From W1P20-047 sp045118335 (GTDB lineage: Bacteria > Actinomycetota > Coriobacteriia > Coriobacteriales > Eggerthellaceae): a stretch of 64,000 nucleotides of DNA. The notes under the pieces are model-generated. The model did no database searches. It was not told where the DNA came from and saw only the letters and a list, made by a program, of their open reading frames with translations. The position numbers and the translations under genes are program-made. Positions 27,690 to 35,519 of the stretch are shown piece after piece (positions within the stretch are counted from its first letter, which is position 1; the number at the start of each line of letters is the position of its first letter). Where the stretch lies: the NCBI GenBank assembly GCA_045118335.1, contig JBGUXY010000043.1, positions 1 through 64,000 of the forward strand, read 5' to 3'.

Positions 27690-28211
27690 ATGGCTAACGG
27701 ACTTACATATTCACGCATTTCCCGCAGTGTCTACGACACGAAGCAGTTTGCCGCCACGCTTGCGCCGTTTCTGCGTGCAGGTGACATCATCATGCTCAAC
27801 GGCGACATGGGCGCGGGAAAAACCCAGTTCGTGCAGGGCGTTGCCCAGGGTTTGGGTGTTGCCGCCAACGTGGTGAGCCCCACGTTCAACATCGTCTTGG
27901 AATACGCAGGCGAAGACATGCCGTTGTATCATTTCGACCTGTACCGCCTCGAATCGCGCGACGAGTTGGAGGATATCGGTTATTGGGAGATTCTGGAAGG
28001 CGACGGCGTGAGCTTCATCGAGTGGGGGAGCAAGTTCCCCCACAGCATGCCGCTCGACTTCTTGGAAGTGTGCATCGACCAGCAGGATTACGATATGCGT
28101 ACCATCTGGTGTCTGGCGCATGGGCAGCGTGCGCGGCGCCTGCTGTTCCTGTGGGCTCAAGATTCCGCAGCTCAGCTCGATCCCGTATCCGATCGCATGC
28201 GTAGGGTCTAG
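27690..28211 (+). CDS. tsaE: tRNA t6A threonylcarbamoyladenosine protein TsaE (ATPase)
   Basis: ATPase that drives the TsaB-TsaD complex in making N6-threonylcarbamoyl-A37 on ANN-decoding tRNAs. 173 residues. The Walker A motif is NGDMGAGKT (about 37-45); SPTFNIVLEY and LYHFDLYRLE are typical TsaE stretches, and IEWGSKFP is near the end. I chose the ATG at 27690: a TACAAT lies at 27677-27682, so the message may be leaderless or nearly so; ATG 27681 overlaps that box. The stop is 2 bp before the TTG of the TsaB-RimI-TsaD gene. Confidence 0.9.
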   Translation: MANGLTYSRISRSVYDTKQFAATLAPFLRAGDIIMLNGDMGAGKTQFVQGVAQGLGVAANVVSPTFNIVLEYAGEDMPLYHFDLYRLESRDELEDIGYWEILEGDGVSFIEWGSKFPHSMPLDFLEVCIDQQDYDMRTIWCLAHGQRARRLLFLWAQDSAAQLDPVSDRMRRV

Positions 28212-28213
28212 CC

Positions 28214-30667
28214 TTGGATTCTCGACGTTTCATCTTGGTTTTCGACACATCAAACGAGGTCATCGCCATCGGGCTTGGCCTCTTGGATGCTGCCACGAAA
28301 ACCATCGCATGCGTGGCTCAATTCAGCGTGCCTGCACGGCGCGCTTCGAACACGCAATTACTCTCGCGCATCGACGACCTGCTAGGCGAAAACGGCGTCT
28401 TGCGCGATGACATCGCCTGTGTGGCTTGCGGGCGCGGGCCGGGCTCGTTTACGGGCGTGCGCATCTGCATGGCAACGGCCAAGGGCATGGCGCAAGCGCT
28501 GGAAGTGCCGCTGCTGGGCGCCTCCACGCTCGATGCCATCGCATGGGGCTTGCAGCTTGCGGGTGTACGTGGCGAGGCTTTGGTTTTAGCCGATGCCATG
28601 CGCAAGGAAGTGTATCCGGTGCACTACGTTCTGGAGGATGCGGGTGTTGTGCGCTGCAATGCCGATGTGGTCATAAAGGCGCAGGAGCAAGCGCAGCGTC
28701 TGCCCGATTCCGAAACGCTCGTGATTGCGGGTGACGCGCTCGCCAAATATGCCGACCTGTTCGCCCATGCGGGCACGTTTGCCCCGCAGGAGCTCTGGAC
28801 TGCGCAGGGCAGCGGGCTGCTTGCTGCGCTGGAGGTTGCTTGGCAGCAGGATCTGGCCGATCCGTTCGATGCGTTGCGCCACGACCCGGCGCTCCTGCTT
28901 CCCGTGTACACGCGTCTATCCGACGCAGAGGAAAACGAGCGCACCCGACTTGCCGATCCGACACCCCGCGACCTGCGCACTGGCGTGCAGCATGCAGGAC
29001 AAGGGCGGGACGGGCAACCGGAAGGGCGCATCAAAGCGTCAGGCGCATCCGGTGCCGCACGTGATGCCGGCTCTTTTTGCGCCCCGCATGGCGGCTCGCT
29101 TGCCGATGCGTCCCGTGTCGTGTACCAGCCGCTCGACGCTTCTCGGGCGCATTGCGTGGCGCAGATGGAATCGCAGGTCATGGGCACGGATGCCTGGAGC
29201 CCTTCGCTCGTGCTCGACGAGCTTGGCCGTAAGGACCGAACGTGGTGGGCAGCGATTGACGCCACATCGGGCGAGCTTTTGGGATACGCCGGAGGATGGG
29301 TGGTCGATGGCGATTTGCAGATCCTGAAAGTGGGCTGCGATTCTGCTTGGCGCAGGATGGGCATCGCGCGCAACCTGCTGGGCCGCGTTGCGGCCGATGC
29401 GCGCGACCTGGGTGCTCGCACGGCATCGCTGGAGGTGCGCGCATCGAACCGAGGGGCGCAGGCGTTTTATGAAAACCTGGGGTTCGAGACGCTGGGGAAG
29501 CGTCCTCGCTACTATTCCGATGGGGAAGATGCCGTGATCATGGCAGGTCCGCTGCCTCTGATTGCTGCCGATGTAGCTGGGATGGAGCTTCTCGTAGATC
29601 AGAGCGCGACGTTGGCACAGAGTTCGCAGCGGCCGCTCATCTTGGCCATAGAGTCGTCATGCGACGAAACGGCTGCGGCCGTGATCGACGGCGCGGGTTC
29701 GATTCTGGCCGACACCGTAGCCAGCCAGATCGACTTCCATGCACGCTTCGGCGGCGTTGTTCCCGAAATCGCCAGCCGCAAGCATGTCGAGGCCATATGC
29801 GGGGTAACGCAGGTGTGCTTGGAAAACGCTGCGATGCGCATGGGCGTGCCGCGACTGCGCTGGCGTGACCTCGATGCCGTCGCCGTCACCTATGCTCCCG
29901 GTCTCGTGGGTGCGCTCGTGGTGGGAGTGGCCTTCGCGAAAGGCGCCGCCTGGGCGGCGGATGTGCCCTTCATCGGCGTGAATCACCTCGAAGGTCACCT
30001 GTACGCGAACAAGATTGCCAATCCCGATATCCAGCCGCCTTTGGTCACCTCACTGGTCTCTGGCGGCAACACCATGCTCGTGCACGTGCGCGACTGGGGC
30101 GATTACCAGGTGATGGGCGAAACCATCGACGATGCGGTGGGGGAAGCTTTCGACAAGGTTGCCAAGGCGCTTGGGCTGGGCTACCCTGGCGGTCCGGTCA
30201 TCTCGCGAAACGCTGCCCAGGGGAATCCCAGCGCTATCGCCTTCCCCCGCGCTATGATGCATTCCGGCGACTTGCGCTTTTCGCTTTCGGGTCTGAAAAC
30301 CGCGGTCGTCACCTACATCAACGAAAAGCAGAGGGCCGGGGAACCGCTCAACATCCCCGATGTCTGCGCGAGCTTCCAGGCGGCGGTTATCGACGTGCAG
30401 GTTGCAAAAGCGTGCGCCGCTCTTGACATGACCGGCGCCAAGGAGTTTTGCCTGGGCGGGGGCGTGGCGGCCAACCGCGAGTTGCGCGAAGCCTACGAGC
30501 GCGCTTGCAAGGAACGTGGCGTGACCCTCACCATGCCGCCCATGAGCGCTTGCACCGACAACGCGGCAATGATAGCCCTCGTGGCGCTCGACCGGTATCG
30601 TCAAGGCAAGTTCTTCGGACTGGATGCCGATGCTTGCGCCCATGCCAACCTGGAAGAGCAGTACTGA
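28214..30667 (+). CDS. TsaB-RimI-TsaD triple fusion
   Basis: One 817-residue polypeptide joins three enzymes. Residues 1 to about 240 are TsaB (FDTSNEVIAIGLG, GRGPGSFTGVRI). A Gly/Ala/Arg-rich linker follows (about 250-298). About 300-446 is a RimI-type GNAT acetyltransferase (SAWRRMGIARNLL, ASNRGAQAFYENLGF). About 473-817 is TsaD, with AIESSCDETAAAV, the metal-binding HLEGH (about 591-595), SLVSGGNTMLV and GGGVAANRELR. TsaB and TsaD together make t6A37 of tRNA; RimI acetylates ribosomal protein S18. The start is TTG with a weak GTAGGG upstream. The stop overlaps the ubiE ATG (TGATG). No internal stop or frameshift is seen. Confidence 0.92.
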   Translation: MDSRRFILVFDTSNEVIAIGLGLLDAATKTIACVAQFSVPARRASNTQLLSRIDDLLGENGVLRDDIACVACGRGPGSFTGVRICMATAKGMAQALEVPLLGASTLDAIAWGLQLAGVRGEALVLADAMRKEVYPVHYVLEDAGVVRCNADVVIKAQEQAQRLPDSETLVIAGDALAKYADLFAHAGTFAPQELWTAQGSGLLAALEVAWQQDLADPFDALRHDPALLLPVYTRLSDAEENERTRLADPTPRDLRTGVQHAGQGRDGQPEGRIKASGASGAARDAGSFCAPHGGSLADASRVVYQPLDASRAHCVAQMESQVMGTDAWSPSLVLDELGRKDRTWWAAIDATSGELLGYAGGWVVDGDLQILKVGCDSAWRRMGIARNLLGRVAADARDLGARTASLEVRASNRGAQAFYENLGFETLGKRPRYYSDGEDAVIMAGPLPLIAADVAGMELLVDQSATLAQSSQRPLILAIESSCDETAAAVIDGAGSILADTVASQIDFHARFGGVVPEIASRKHVEAICGVTQVCLENAAMRMGVPRLRWRDLDAVAVTYAPGLVGALVVGVAFAKGAAWAADVPFIGVNHLEGHLYANKIANPDIQPPLVTSLVSGGNTMLVHVRDWGDYQVMGETIDDAVGEAFDKVAKALGLGYPGGPVISRNAAQGNPSAIAFPRAMMHSGDLRFSLSGLKTAVVTYINEKQRAGEPLNIPDVCASFQAAVIDVQVAKACAALDMTGAKEFCLGGGVAANRELREAYERACKERGVTLTMPPMSACTDNAAMIALVALDRYRQGKFFGLDADACAHANLEEQY

Positions 30668-31422
30668 TGAGCCATTGCGCTTCGTCCACCGTCGACACGG
30701 AAACCGGCCAGGCCGCCCCGGCTAGCATATCCGAGCAACGCGTGAAGGGAATATTCACCGAAATCGCCGGGCAGTACGAACGGTTCAACCATGCTTCGAG
30801 CTTCGGGCAAGACCGCAGGTGGCTGAACAAGCTCGTGGACGTGGCTCCCATCACATCGCGCTCGAGCGTGCTCGACGTGGCGGGCGGCACGGGCGAGGTG
30901 ACCTTCGCCGTATGCAGGCGCAAACCGCCTGCCTCCGTGCTGCTCACCGATTACACGCCGGCGATGCTGGACGTGGCGCGCGAGCGCTTGGCGCGTGGCG
31001 ATGCGCACGGCGTGCCCGTGGAAACGCAGATCGTCGACGCTCAGAACATGCCCTTGGAAAACGACCGGTTCGACGTGGTGACCATGGCCTACGGCATCCG
31101 CAACATGCCCGATCGCCCTGCGGCATTGCGCGAGATCCACCGCGTGCTCAAGCCGGGAGGCACGGCATGCATCTTGGAGTTCTCAACGCCATCGCTGCCA
31201 CCCGCGCGCGCCTTCCACAGCTTCTACCTGCGGTTCGGCATCCCGGCATGGGGCCAGCATTTCACCGGCAAGCGAAAAGACTTCGTCTACCTGGCTCGTT
31301 CCATCAAGGCGTTTCCCCGGCAGGAAGATTTCTCGCAGATGCTTCGCGATGCCGGTTTCTCCAGCGTGACCTACGAAAACCTATCGTTTGGGGCTGTCGC
31401 CATCCACATTGCGGTAAAGTGA
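30667..31422 (+). CDS. ubiE: demethylmenaquinone methyltransferase (UbiE/MenG family)
   Basis: SAM-dependent C-methylation of demethylmenaquinone, the last step of menaquinone synthesis. 251 residues. The SAM site is DVAGGTGEVTF (70-80); NMPDRPAALREIHRVLKPGG and the ubiE signature region around YGIRNM are present. The ATG at 30667 overlaps the stop of the fusion gene by one base, so translation is coupled. The frame continues upstream, but inside the previous gene. An amidohydrolase that could also serve menaquinone synthesis lies downstream. Confidence 0.9.
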   Translation: MSHCASSTVDTETGQAAPASISEQRVKGIFTEIAGQYERFNHASSFGQDRRWLNKLVDVAPITSRSSVLDVAGGTGEVTFAVCRRKPPASVLLTDYTPAMLDVARERLARGDAHGVPVETQIVDAQNMPLENDRFDVVTMAYGIRNMPDRPAALREIHRVLKPGGTACILEFSTPSLPPARAFHSFYLRFGIPAWGQHFTGKRKDFVYLARSIKAFPRQEDFSQMLRDAGFSSVTYENLSFGAVAIHIAVK

Positions 31423-31437
31423 TGAGTCGTGCCTGAA

Positions 31438-31465
31438 GAGTCAGCTGCCCGTAGCTGGCTGACTC
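31438..31465. repeat. palindromic intergenic repeat, copy 2
   Basis: GAGTCAGCTGCCCGTAG...GCTGACTC folds into a hairpin; the outer GATGAGTC (31421) / GACTCATC (31461) can pair alternatively. It starts at the ubiE stop codon. The core matches the hairpin at 774-804. It may end the tsaE-ubiE transcript, without a U-run. Confidence 0.45.
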
Positions 31466-31591
31466 ATCGTAGCTGTCACGCTTCCGCTTCTCCTGCTTGC
31501 GAGCTGCACTCGCGTTGAAACGGTGTGCATTGAAGCGAGCGTGAACGAGCAATGCTATTATGGTGGGCACGTGTGATTACAGGAGGTAGAA

Positions 31592-32944
31592 ATGCTTCTT
31601 TGCGCTGAATACGTGCTTCCCATAACGTCTGAGCCCATTCGCAACGGTGCCATCTTGGTGCGCAACGGCGTCATCCGCGATGTGGGTTTAGCCGACATGC
31701 TGCGGTTGCGCTATCCGGAAGAGGAAGCGCATGACTTTGGCCAAGCGGCGTTGCTGCCTGGCTTCGTGGACGTTCACACGCACATGGACGGGGCGGTCCT
31801 TCGGGGAATCGTGCATGACGTGCCCTATTCGGAATGGCTCATGCGTGTAACCGAGAGCAGCGACCGTATGACGCAGGGCGAGCTGTACAACTCCGCCGTC
31901 CTTGGCGGGCTCGAAGCGCTTTCTTCGGGCATCACCACCATCGCCGACATATCGGCCAGCGGCGCTTCGGTTAGCGCCGTGCAGCATCTGGGCATGCGCG
32001 GGGTGGTGTACCGCGAGGTTTCTGCCATGGACAAGCGTCGCGTCGACCATGCGATGCGCAGTGCGGTTGCCGATATCGAAAAATGGTACGGGCAGGTCGA
32101 CAGCGGTCGCGTGAAGCTCGGCATTGCTCCTGGTGCCTTGTACAGCTGCCATCCGCTCGTCTACAAGCGCTGCGCCGAGTATGCGGGAAACTCCCTGCCG
32201 GTTGCCATGCATCTGGCCGGAAGCCGCGAGGAATACAATTTCGTGCGCTATGGCTCGAGTGCGTTTTCCGTGCACGAGATGGACGACAAGCGCGGTTTCG
32301 TGGAGATCCCACCGTGGCTGCCCACAGGCGTCACTCCAGTCAACTATGCGTTGAACTGGGGTGCTTTCGAAGCGGAAAACACGCTGGCCGTTCATTTGGT
32401 GCAAGTCGACGCGAACGATATAGCCAAGCTGAAGGAATACAACGTTTCCATCGCGCTAAGCTCACGCGCAGCCGCTCAGCTGGGCATGGGTGTGGCGCCC
32501 ATGGGCGAGTTCTTGAAGCAGGGTTTCCGCGTGGGCTTGGGAACCGATTCTCCTTCTGCCACCGACTCCATCGACATGTTGGCGGAAATGCGCGTGGGAA
32601 TGCTCATCCAGCGCGCCGTGAACACGAGTGAGTTCCTGTCGGCTGCCACCATGCTGGAAATGGCCACCATCGGCGGTGCTCGAGCACTGCATATGGAAGA
32701 CGAGGTCGGCTCGCTCGAGATCGGCAAGCTGGCAGACATCATCGCCATCGACATCTCGAGCTCGCATCAGATGCCCACCGACGATGTGGTATCCGCCGTG
32801 GTCAACACCACGTCGGGTTCAGACGTGCTCATGAGCATGGTGGGCGGCAAGGTGCTCTACGAGCAGAGCAAATGGAATGTGGACGTGGACGTTGCCCGTT
32901 GCATCGCCCACGTGATCGAAATCCGCAGCAAGCTACGCAAGTAG
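31592..32944 (+). CDS. amidohydrolase (SAH deaminase/aminodeoxyfutalosine deaminase-like)
   Basis: Metal-dependent deaminase of the MtaD/TrzN-like amidohydrolase superfamily, 450 residues. DVHTHMDG gives the first metal histidines (H62, H64). A histidine near 207 (MHLAG), one near 268 (VHLVQ) and the aspartate in GTDSPSATDS complete the usual set. The N- and C-terminal beta parts (ILVRNGVIRDVG, GSLEIGKLADIIAID) are standard. The expected HxxE glutamate after the third histidine is shifted (HLAGSREE). AGGAGGTAGAA precedes the ATG. Its place next to ubiE makes aminodeoxyfutalosine deamination in the futalosine menaquinone route possible; S-adenosylhomocysteine or methylthioadenosine deamination is the alternative. 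Confidence 0.75.
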   Translation: MLLCAEYVLPITSEPIRNGAILVRNGVIRDVGLADMLRLRYPEEEAHDFGQAALLPGFVDVHTHMDGAVLRGIVHDVPYSEWLMRVTESSDRMTQGELYNSAVLGGLEALSSGITTIADISASGASVSAVQHLGMRGVVYREVSAMDKRRVDHAMRSAVADIEKWYGQVDSGRVKLGIAPGALYSCHPLVYKRCAEYAGNSLPVAMHLAGSREEYNFVRYGSSAFSVHEMDDKRGFVEIPPWLPTGVTPVNYALNWGAFEAENTLAVHLVQVDANDIAKLKEYNVSIALSSRAAAQLGMGVAPMGEFLKQGFRVGLGTDSPSATDSIDMLAEMRVGMLIQRAVNTSEFLSAATMLEMATIGGARALHMEDEVGSLEIGKLADIIAIDISSSHQMPTDDVVSAVVNTTSGSDVLMSMVGGKVLYEQSKWNVDVDVARCIAHVIEIRSKLRK

Positions 32945-32982
32945 GATTGCGGCGGAATGACTAGAATCTAAAAGGGGCGACT

Positions 32983-33183
32983 ATGGCCAAGAAGCAGAAG
33001 ATGAGCGCCAAACAACGTCAGGCGCGTTTGGAAGCCGCACAGCGGCGCGAAGAAGCGGCAAGGGCCGAAAAGGAACGCAAGGAACGCATGAAGCGAATCG
33101 GCGTCATCATCGTGTGCGTCATTCTGGTGTTGGCGTTGGGGATTCCCACGGTTGCGCTGTCGTTTTTGGGCGCGGGGGCGTAG
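32983..33183 (+). CDS. small single-pass membrane protein, unknown function
   Basis: 66 residues. The first 37 are very rich in Lys, Arg, Glu and Ala and would form a charged helix (KQRQARLEAAQRREEAARAE), followed by one hydrophobic helix (about 39-62) and a tiny tail. The likely topology is an inside N-terminus with one membrane anchor. AAAGGGGCGACT precedes the ATG. It lies 56 bp before tatA/B. No family was recognised; its place suggests it is transcribed with the Tat genes. Confidence 0.6.
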   Translation: MAKKQKMSAKQRQARLEAAQRREEAARAEKERKERMKRIGVIIVCVILVLALGIPTVALSFLGAGA

Positions 33184-33239
33184 AATCCTTGCACCGTGGC
33201 ATCTAGCTGCTAGGACGTAACGGCAAAGAGAGGTAGACG

Positions 33240-33992
33240 TTGTTCGGTATCGGGGCAAATGAGTTGATATTGATCCTGCTTTTCGGGTTCCTCATCTTCG
33301 GGCCCGACAAGCTTCCCGCCATGGCCAAAACGATCGGCAAGGCCATAGCGAAGTTCAGGACCGCTCAAAACGAGATGAATCAGGTCGTGAAGAACGAGAT
33401 CTTCGACCCAACGGCAGAAGACCCGTTCAAGAATCCGCTTGACGCGGCAGCCAAGCTGGAGAAAACGGCCAAAAAAGAAGACAAGCAGGAAAGCTTCACC
33501 GAGCGCAAGGCGCGCTACGATAAGCAACGTGCGGCCAAGAAGCGCGCCCAGGAGCGTGCCGAGGAACGCAAGGCCGAGCTTGCCGCCATGAAGGCGGAAC
33601 GTGAAGCAGCAAAAGCCGCCGAGGAAGCCGCGAAGGCCGAAGGTGGCGAAGCCGGTGCTGCAGTTGCGGCCGTTGCCGCGGGTGCTGCTGCCGGCGCAGC
33701 CACGGCGGACGACAAGAAGAATGCTGCGGCTGCTGCCCCAAGACCTGTGACGAAACCGGCGGGTTCCACCTCGAAACCCGCTTCCAAGCCCTCGAAGCCA
33801 AAGGTGACCGCAGACGATCTTTATGGCGCTAAGTCGGGCGCCAAGAAGCCGGCGTCGAAAAAGCCCACTGCTTCGGGCGAAGCTGCGGTACCCGCTGCTC
33901 CTGCGGCGAAGGCCGAAGCCGGAAGCAAACCTGCTGCAGGCTTTGAGCCCTCTGCTGTCGAATCGTCCGCTCAAGAAGAGAAGGGAGAGTAG
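33240..33992 (+). CDS. tatA: Sec-independent translocase protein TatA/TatB
   Basis: Membrane component of the Tat pathway, which exports folded proteins. 250 residues, long for TatA. The N-terminal helix, FGP motif (F20-G21-P22) and amphipathic helix (DKLPAMAKTIGKAIAKF) define the family. The rest is an Ala/Lys/Glu-rich coiled region (110-200) and a low-complexity Ala/Pro/Lys tail. The start is TTG after AGAGGTAGACG. tatC follows after 2 bp. TatA and TatB cannot be told apart with confidence. A likely client, the Tat-signal CbiK homologue at 40599, is in the same window. Confidence 0.88.
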   Translation: MFGIGANELILILLFGFLIFGPDKLPAMAKTIGKAIAKFRTAQNEMNQVVKNEIFDPTAEDPFKNPLDAAAKLEKTAKKEDKQESFTERKARYDKQRAAKKRAQERAEERKAELAAMKAEREAAKAAEEAAKAEGGEAGAAVAAVAAGAAAGAATADDKKNAAAAAPRPVTKPAGSTSKPASKPSKPKVTADDLYGAKSGAKKPASKKPTASGEAAVPAAPAAKAEAGSKPAAGFEPSAVESSAQEEKGE

Positions 33993-33994
33993 CC

Positions 33995-34843
33995 ATGCCC
34001 ATCGGACCTGCGCGAATGCCCCTTTTCGACCATCTGGGCGAGTTGCGCATGCGCTTCGTGCGCATCGTAGCCTGCTTAGGCATAGCCCTGTGCATCTTCT
34101 ATTTGGCAACTCCCACCATCGCCCAGTTCATGCTGGAACCGGTGAAGGAATTCATGCCGCTCGACGCCGATGGCAACGCGGCCATGAACGTCTTCGGCGC
34201 GTTCGATGCTTTTGCCGTGCGCTTCACCATCGCGCTTTGGGCGTCGCTGGTGGCATGCATGCCGGTAATCCTGTGGCAGGTGCTGGCGTTTTTCTTGCCG
34301 GCGCTCAAGCCCAGCGAGCGCAAGTGGTTTCTACCTACGTTCTTCGCCGCTGTGGGCTTGTTCATCTTCGGCACGGTATTCTGCTATCTGATCATCTTGC
34401 ATCCGGCTTTCCAATGGCTCACCGACCAGGCGAACGGGTTCGCAACGATCATGCCGCAAGCTGACAAGTGGATAGACATCATCATCAAGTTCGAAGTGGG
34501 CTTTGGCCTGGCCTTCGAGCTGCCCTTGATCGTGTTCTACCTCACGATTTTCGAGGTTGTGCCCTATGCGAAGCTTCGCGCGAGCTGGCGCTATGTTTAC
34601 GTTGGCCTTATGGTTGTGTCTGCATTCGTGACCCCCGACGCTTCGCCCGTCACCATGTTTCTTATGCTTGCGGCCATGATCGGCCTCTACGAAGGCAGCT
34701 TGTTCGTGGCGCGTATCGTGTTGGGTGGCAAGATTAAAAAGCAGAAGATCGAAATGGAAGAACAAGCCCGCCTTGACGCCGAATGGGAAGAAGAGTGGGC
34801 TGAAATCCAGGCCAAACGCAAAGCCGAACGAGAGGCCGAATAG
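33995..34843 (+). CDS. tatC: Sec-independent translocase protein TatC
   Basis: Polytopic receptor of Tat signal peptides, 282 residues. FDHLGELRMRFVRI is the conserved cytoplasmic N-terminus. About six membrane helices follow, with FEVGFGLAFELPLIVFYL and FVTPDASPVTMFLMLAAM as family signatures. The C-terminus is a charged Glu/Lys/Arg helix. It starts 2 bp after the tatA stop and has a GAAGGGAGAG ribosome site. A palindrome lies right after its stop. Confidence 0.95.
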   Translation: MPIGPARMPLFDHLGELRMRFVRIVACLGIALCIFYLATPTIAQFMLEPVKEFMPLDADGNAAMNVFGAFDAFAVRFTIALWASLVACMPVILWQVLAFFLPALKPSERKWFLPTFFAAVGLFIFGTVFCYLIILHPAFQWLTDQANGFATIMPQADKWIDIIIKFEVGFGLAFELPLIVFYLTIFEVVPYAKLRASWRYVYVGLMVVSAFVTPDASPVTMFLMLAAMIGLYEGSLFVARIVLGGKIKKQKIEMEEQARLDAEWEEEWAEIQAKRKAEREAE

Positions 34844-34847
34844 CGCA

Positions 34848-34881
34848 AGTTGCAACAAGGGAGCTGTCCCTTGTCGCAACT
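34848..34881. repeat. hairpin after tatC
   Basis: AGTTGCAACAAGGGA (34848-34862) and TCCCTTGTCGCAACT (34867-34881) pair with one mismatch around GCTG, 5 bp after the tatC stop. There is no U-run. It may be a REP-like palindrome or a stabilising 3' end. Confidence 0.5.
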
Positions 34882-34882
34882 G

Positions 34883-34916
34883 GTGATAAACGGGGTGGGT
34901 TCTTTTCGTCATCTCC
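34883..34916 (+). repeat. diverged single arm of the 35389-35470 element
   Basis: GTGATAAACGGGGTGGGTTC...TCGTCATC resembles the left arm of the perfect palindrome at 35389-35420 (ATGATAAATAGGGACGGGTTC...TCTCATC) along its whole length. It looks like a degraded half-copy just before hypA. Confidence 0.4.
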
Positions 34917-35027
34917 GTTAGCGGTTGTGCGGGTAAGTCGTGGCCCTGCTCCCCGACTCGCTTTATCAGGTGGGCGAAGGTGGTGAAATGCATTCATTCT
35001 CGTTCACGCGAACGGAAAGGTTTTCTC

Positions 35028-35387
35028 ATGCATGAACTCGGCATTATGACGGGTGTGGTCGAATCGGTCGAGCAGGCAGCTCGAGATGCCGGCGCCCTGC
35101 GCGTGCTGAAGGTGAACCTTGTGGTGGGCGTCATGACCGAGGCCATCGCCGAAGCGCTGCAGTTTTCATTTGACATACTCAAAGAGGGAACGCTGCTCGA
35201 ATCTGCCACACTGGAGATTCAGATGGTCGAGCCCCGAAGCCAGTGCCTGGAATGTGGTGCCGAATATGCTCACGATCGCTTCGATACATCGTGTATCGAA
35301 TGCGGCAGCGTGTTCACGAAGCTCATTGCCGGCCGAGAGCTGGAAATCGACTCCATTGAAGTCGACCTTCCCGACGATGATAAATAG
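35028..35387 (+). CDS. hypA: hydrogenase nickel insertion protein HypA
   Basis: Metallochaperone that delivers nickel to [NiFe]-hydrogenase large subunits together with HypB. 119 residues. The essential N-terminal Met-His-Glu (MHELGIM) for Ni binding is intact, and the zinc site is CLEC...CIEC. I chose the ATG at 35028, because the MHE start is required; the upstream frame from 34980 would bury it. hypB follows after an 82-bp palindromic element. No hydrogenase structural gene and no other hyp gene is in the window. Confidence 0.93.
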   Translation: MHELGIMTGVVESVEQAARDAGALRVLKVNLVVGVMTEAIAEALQFSFDILKEGTLLESATLEIQMVEPRSQCLECGAEYAHDRFDTSCIECGSVFTKLIAGRELEIDSIEVDLPDDDK

Positions 35388-35388
35388 G

Positions 35389-35470
35389 TATGATAAATAG
35401 GGACGGGTTCTTTTTCTCATCCACATCCATCATGATAAATGAGAAAAAGAACCCGTCCCTATTTATCATA
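35389..35470. repeat. 32-bp perfect inverted repeat between hypA and hypB
   Basis: Positions 35389-35420 and 35439-35470 are perfect inverted copies (outer end TATGATAAATAGGGACGGGT) with an 18-nt loop. ATGATAAATAGG is also tandemly duplicated at 35378 and 35390, so the hypA stop codon lies in one copy. The GGGACGGGTTCTTTTTCTCA style is known from palindromes related to REP-associated transposases. Confidence 0.6.
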
Positions 35471-35519
35471 GGCGAATACGAAGAGCATTTTGGATGCAGA
35501 TGAGGGTGACGTGAGCCAT

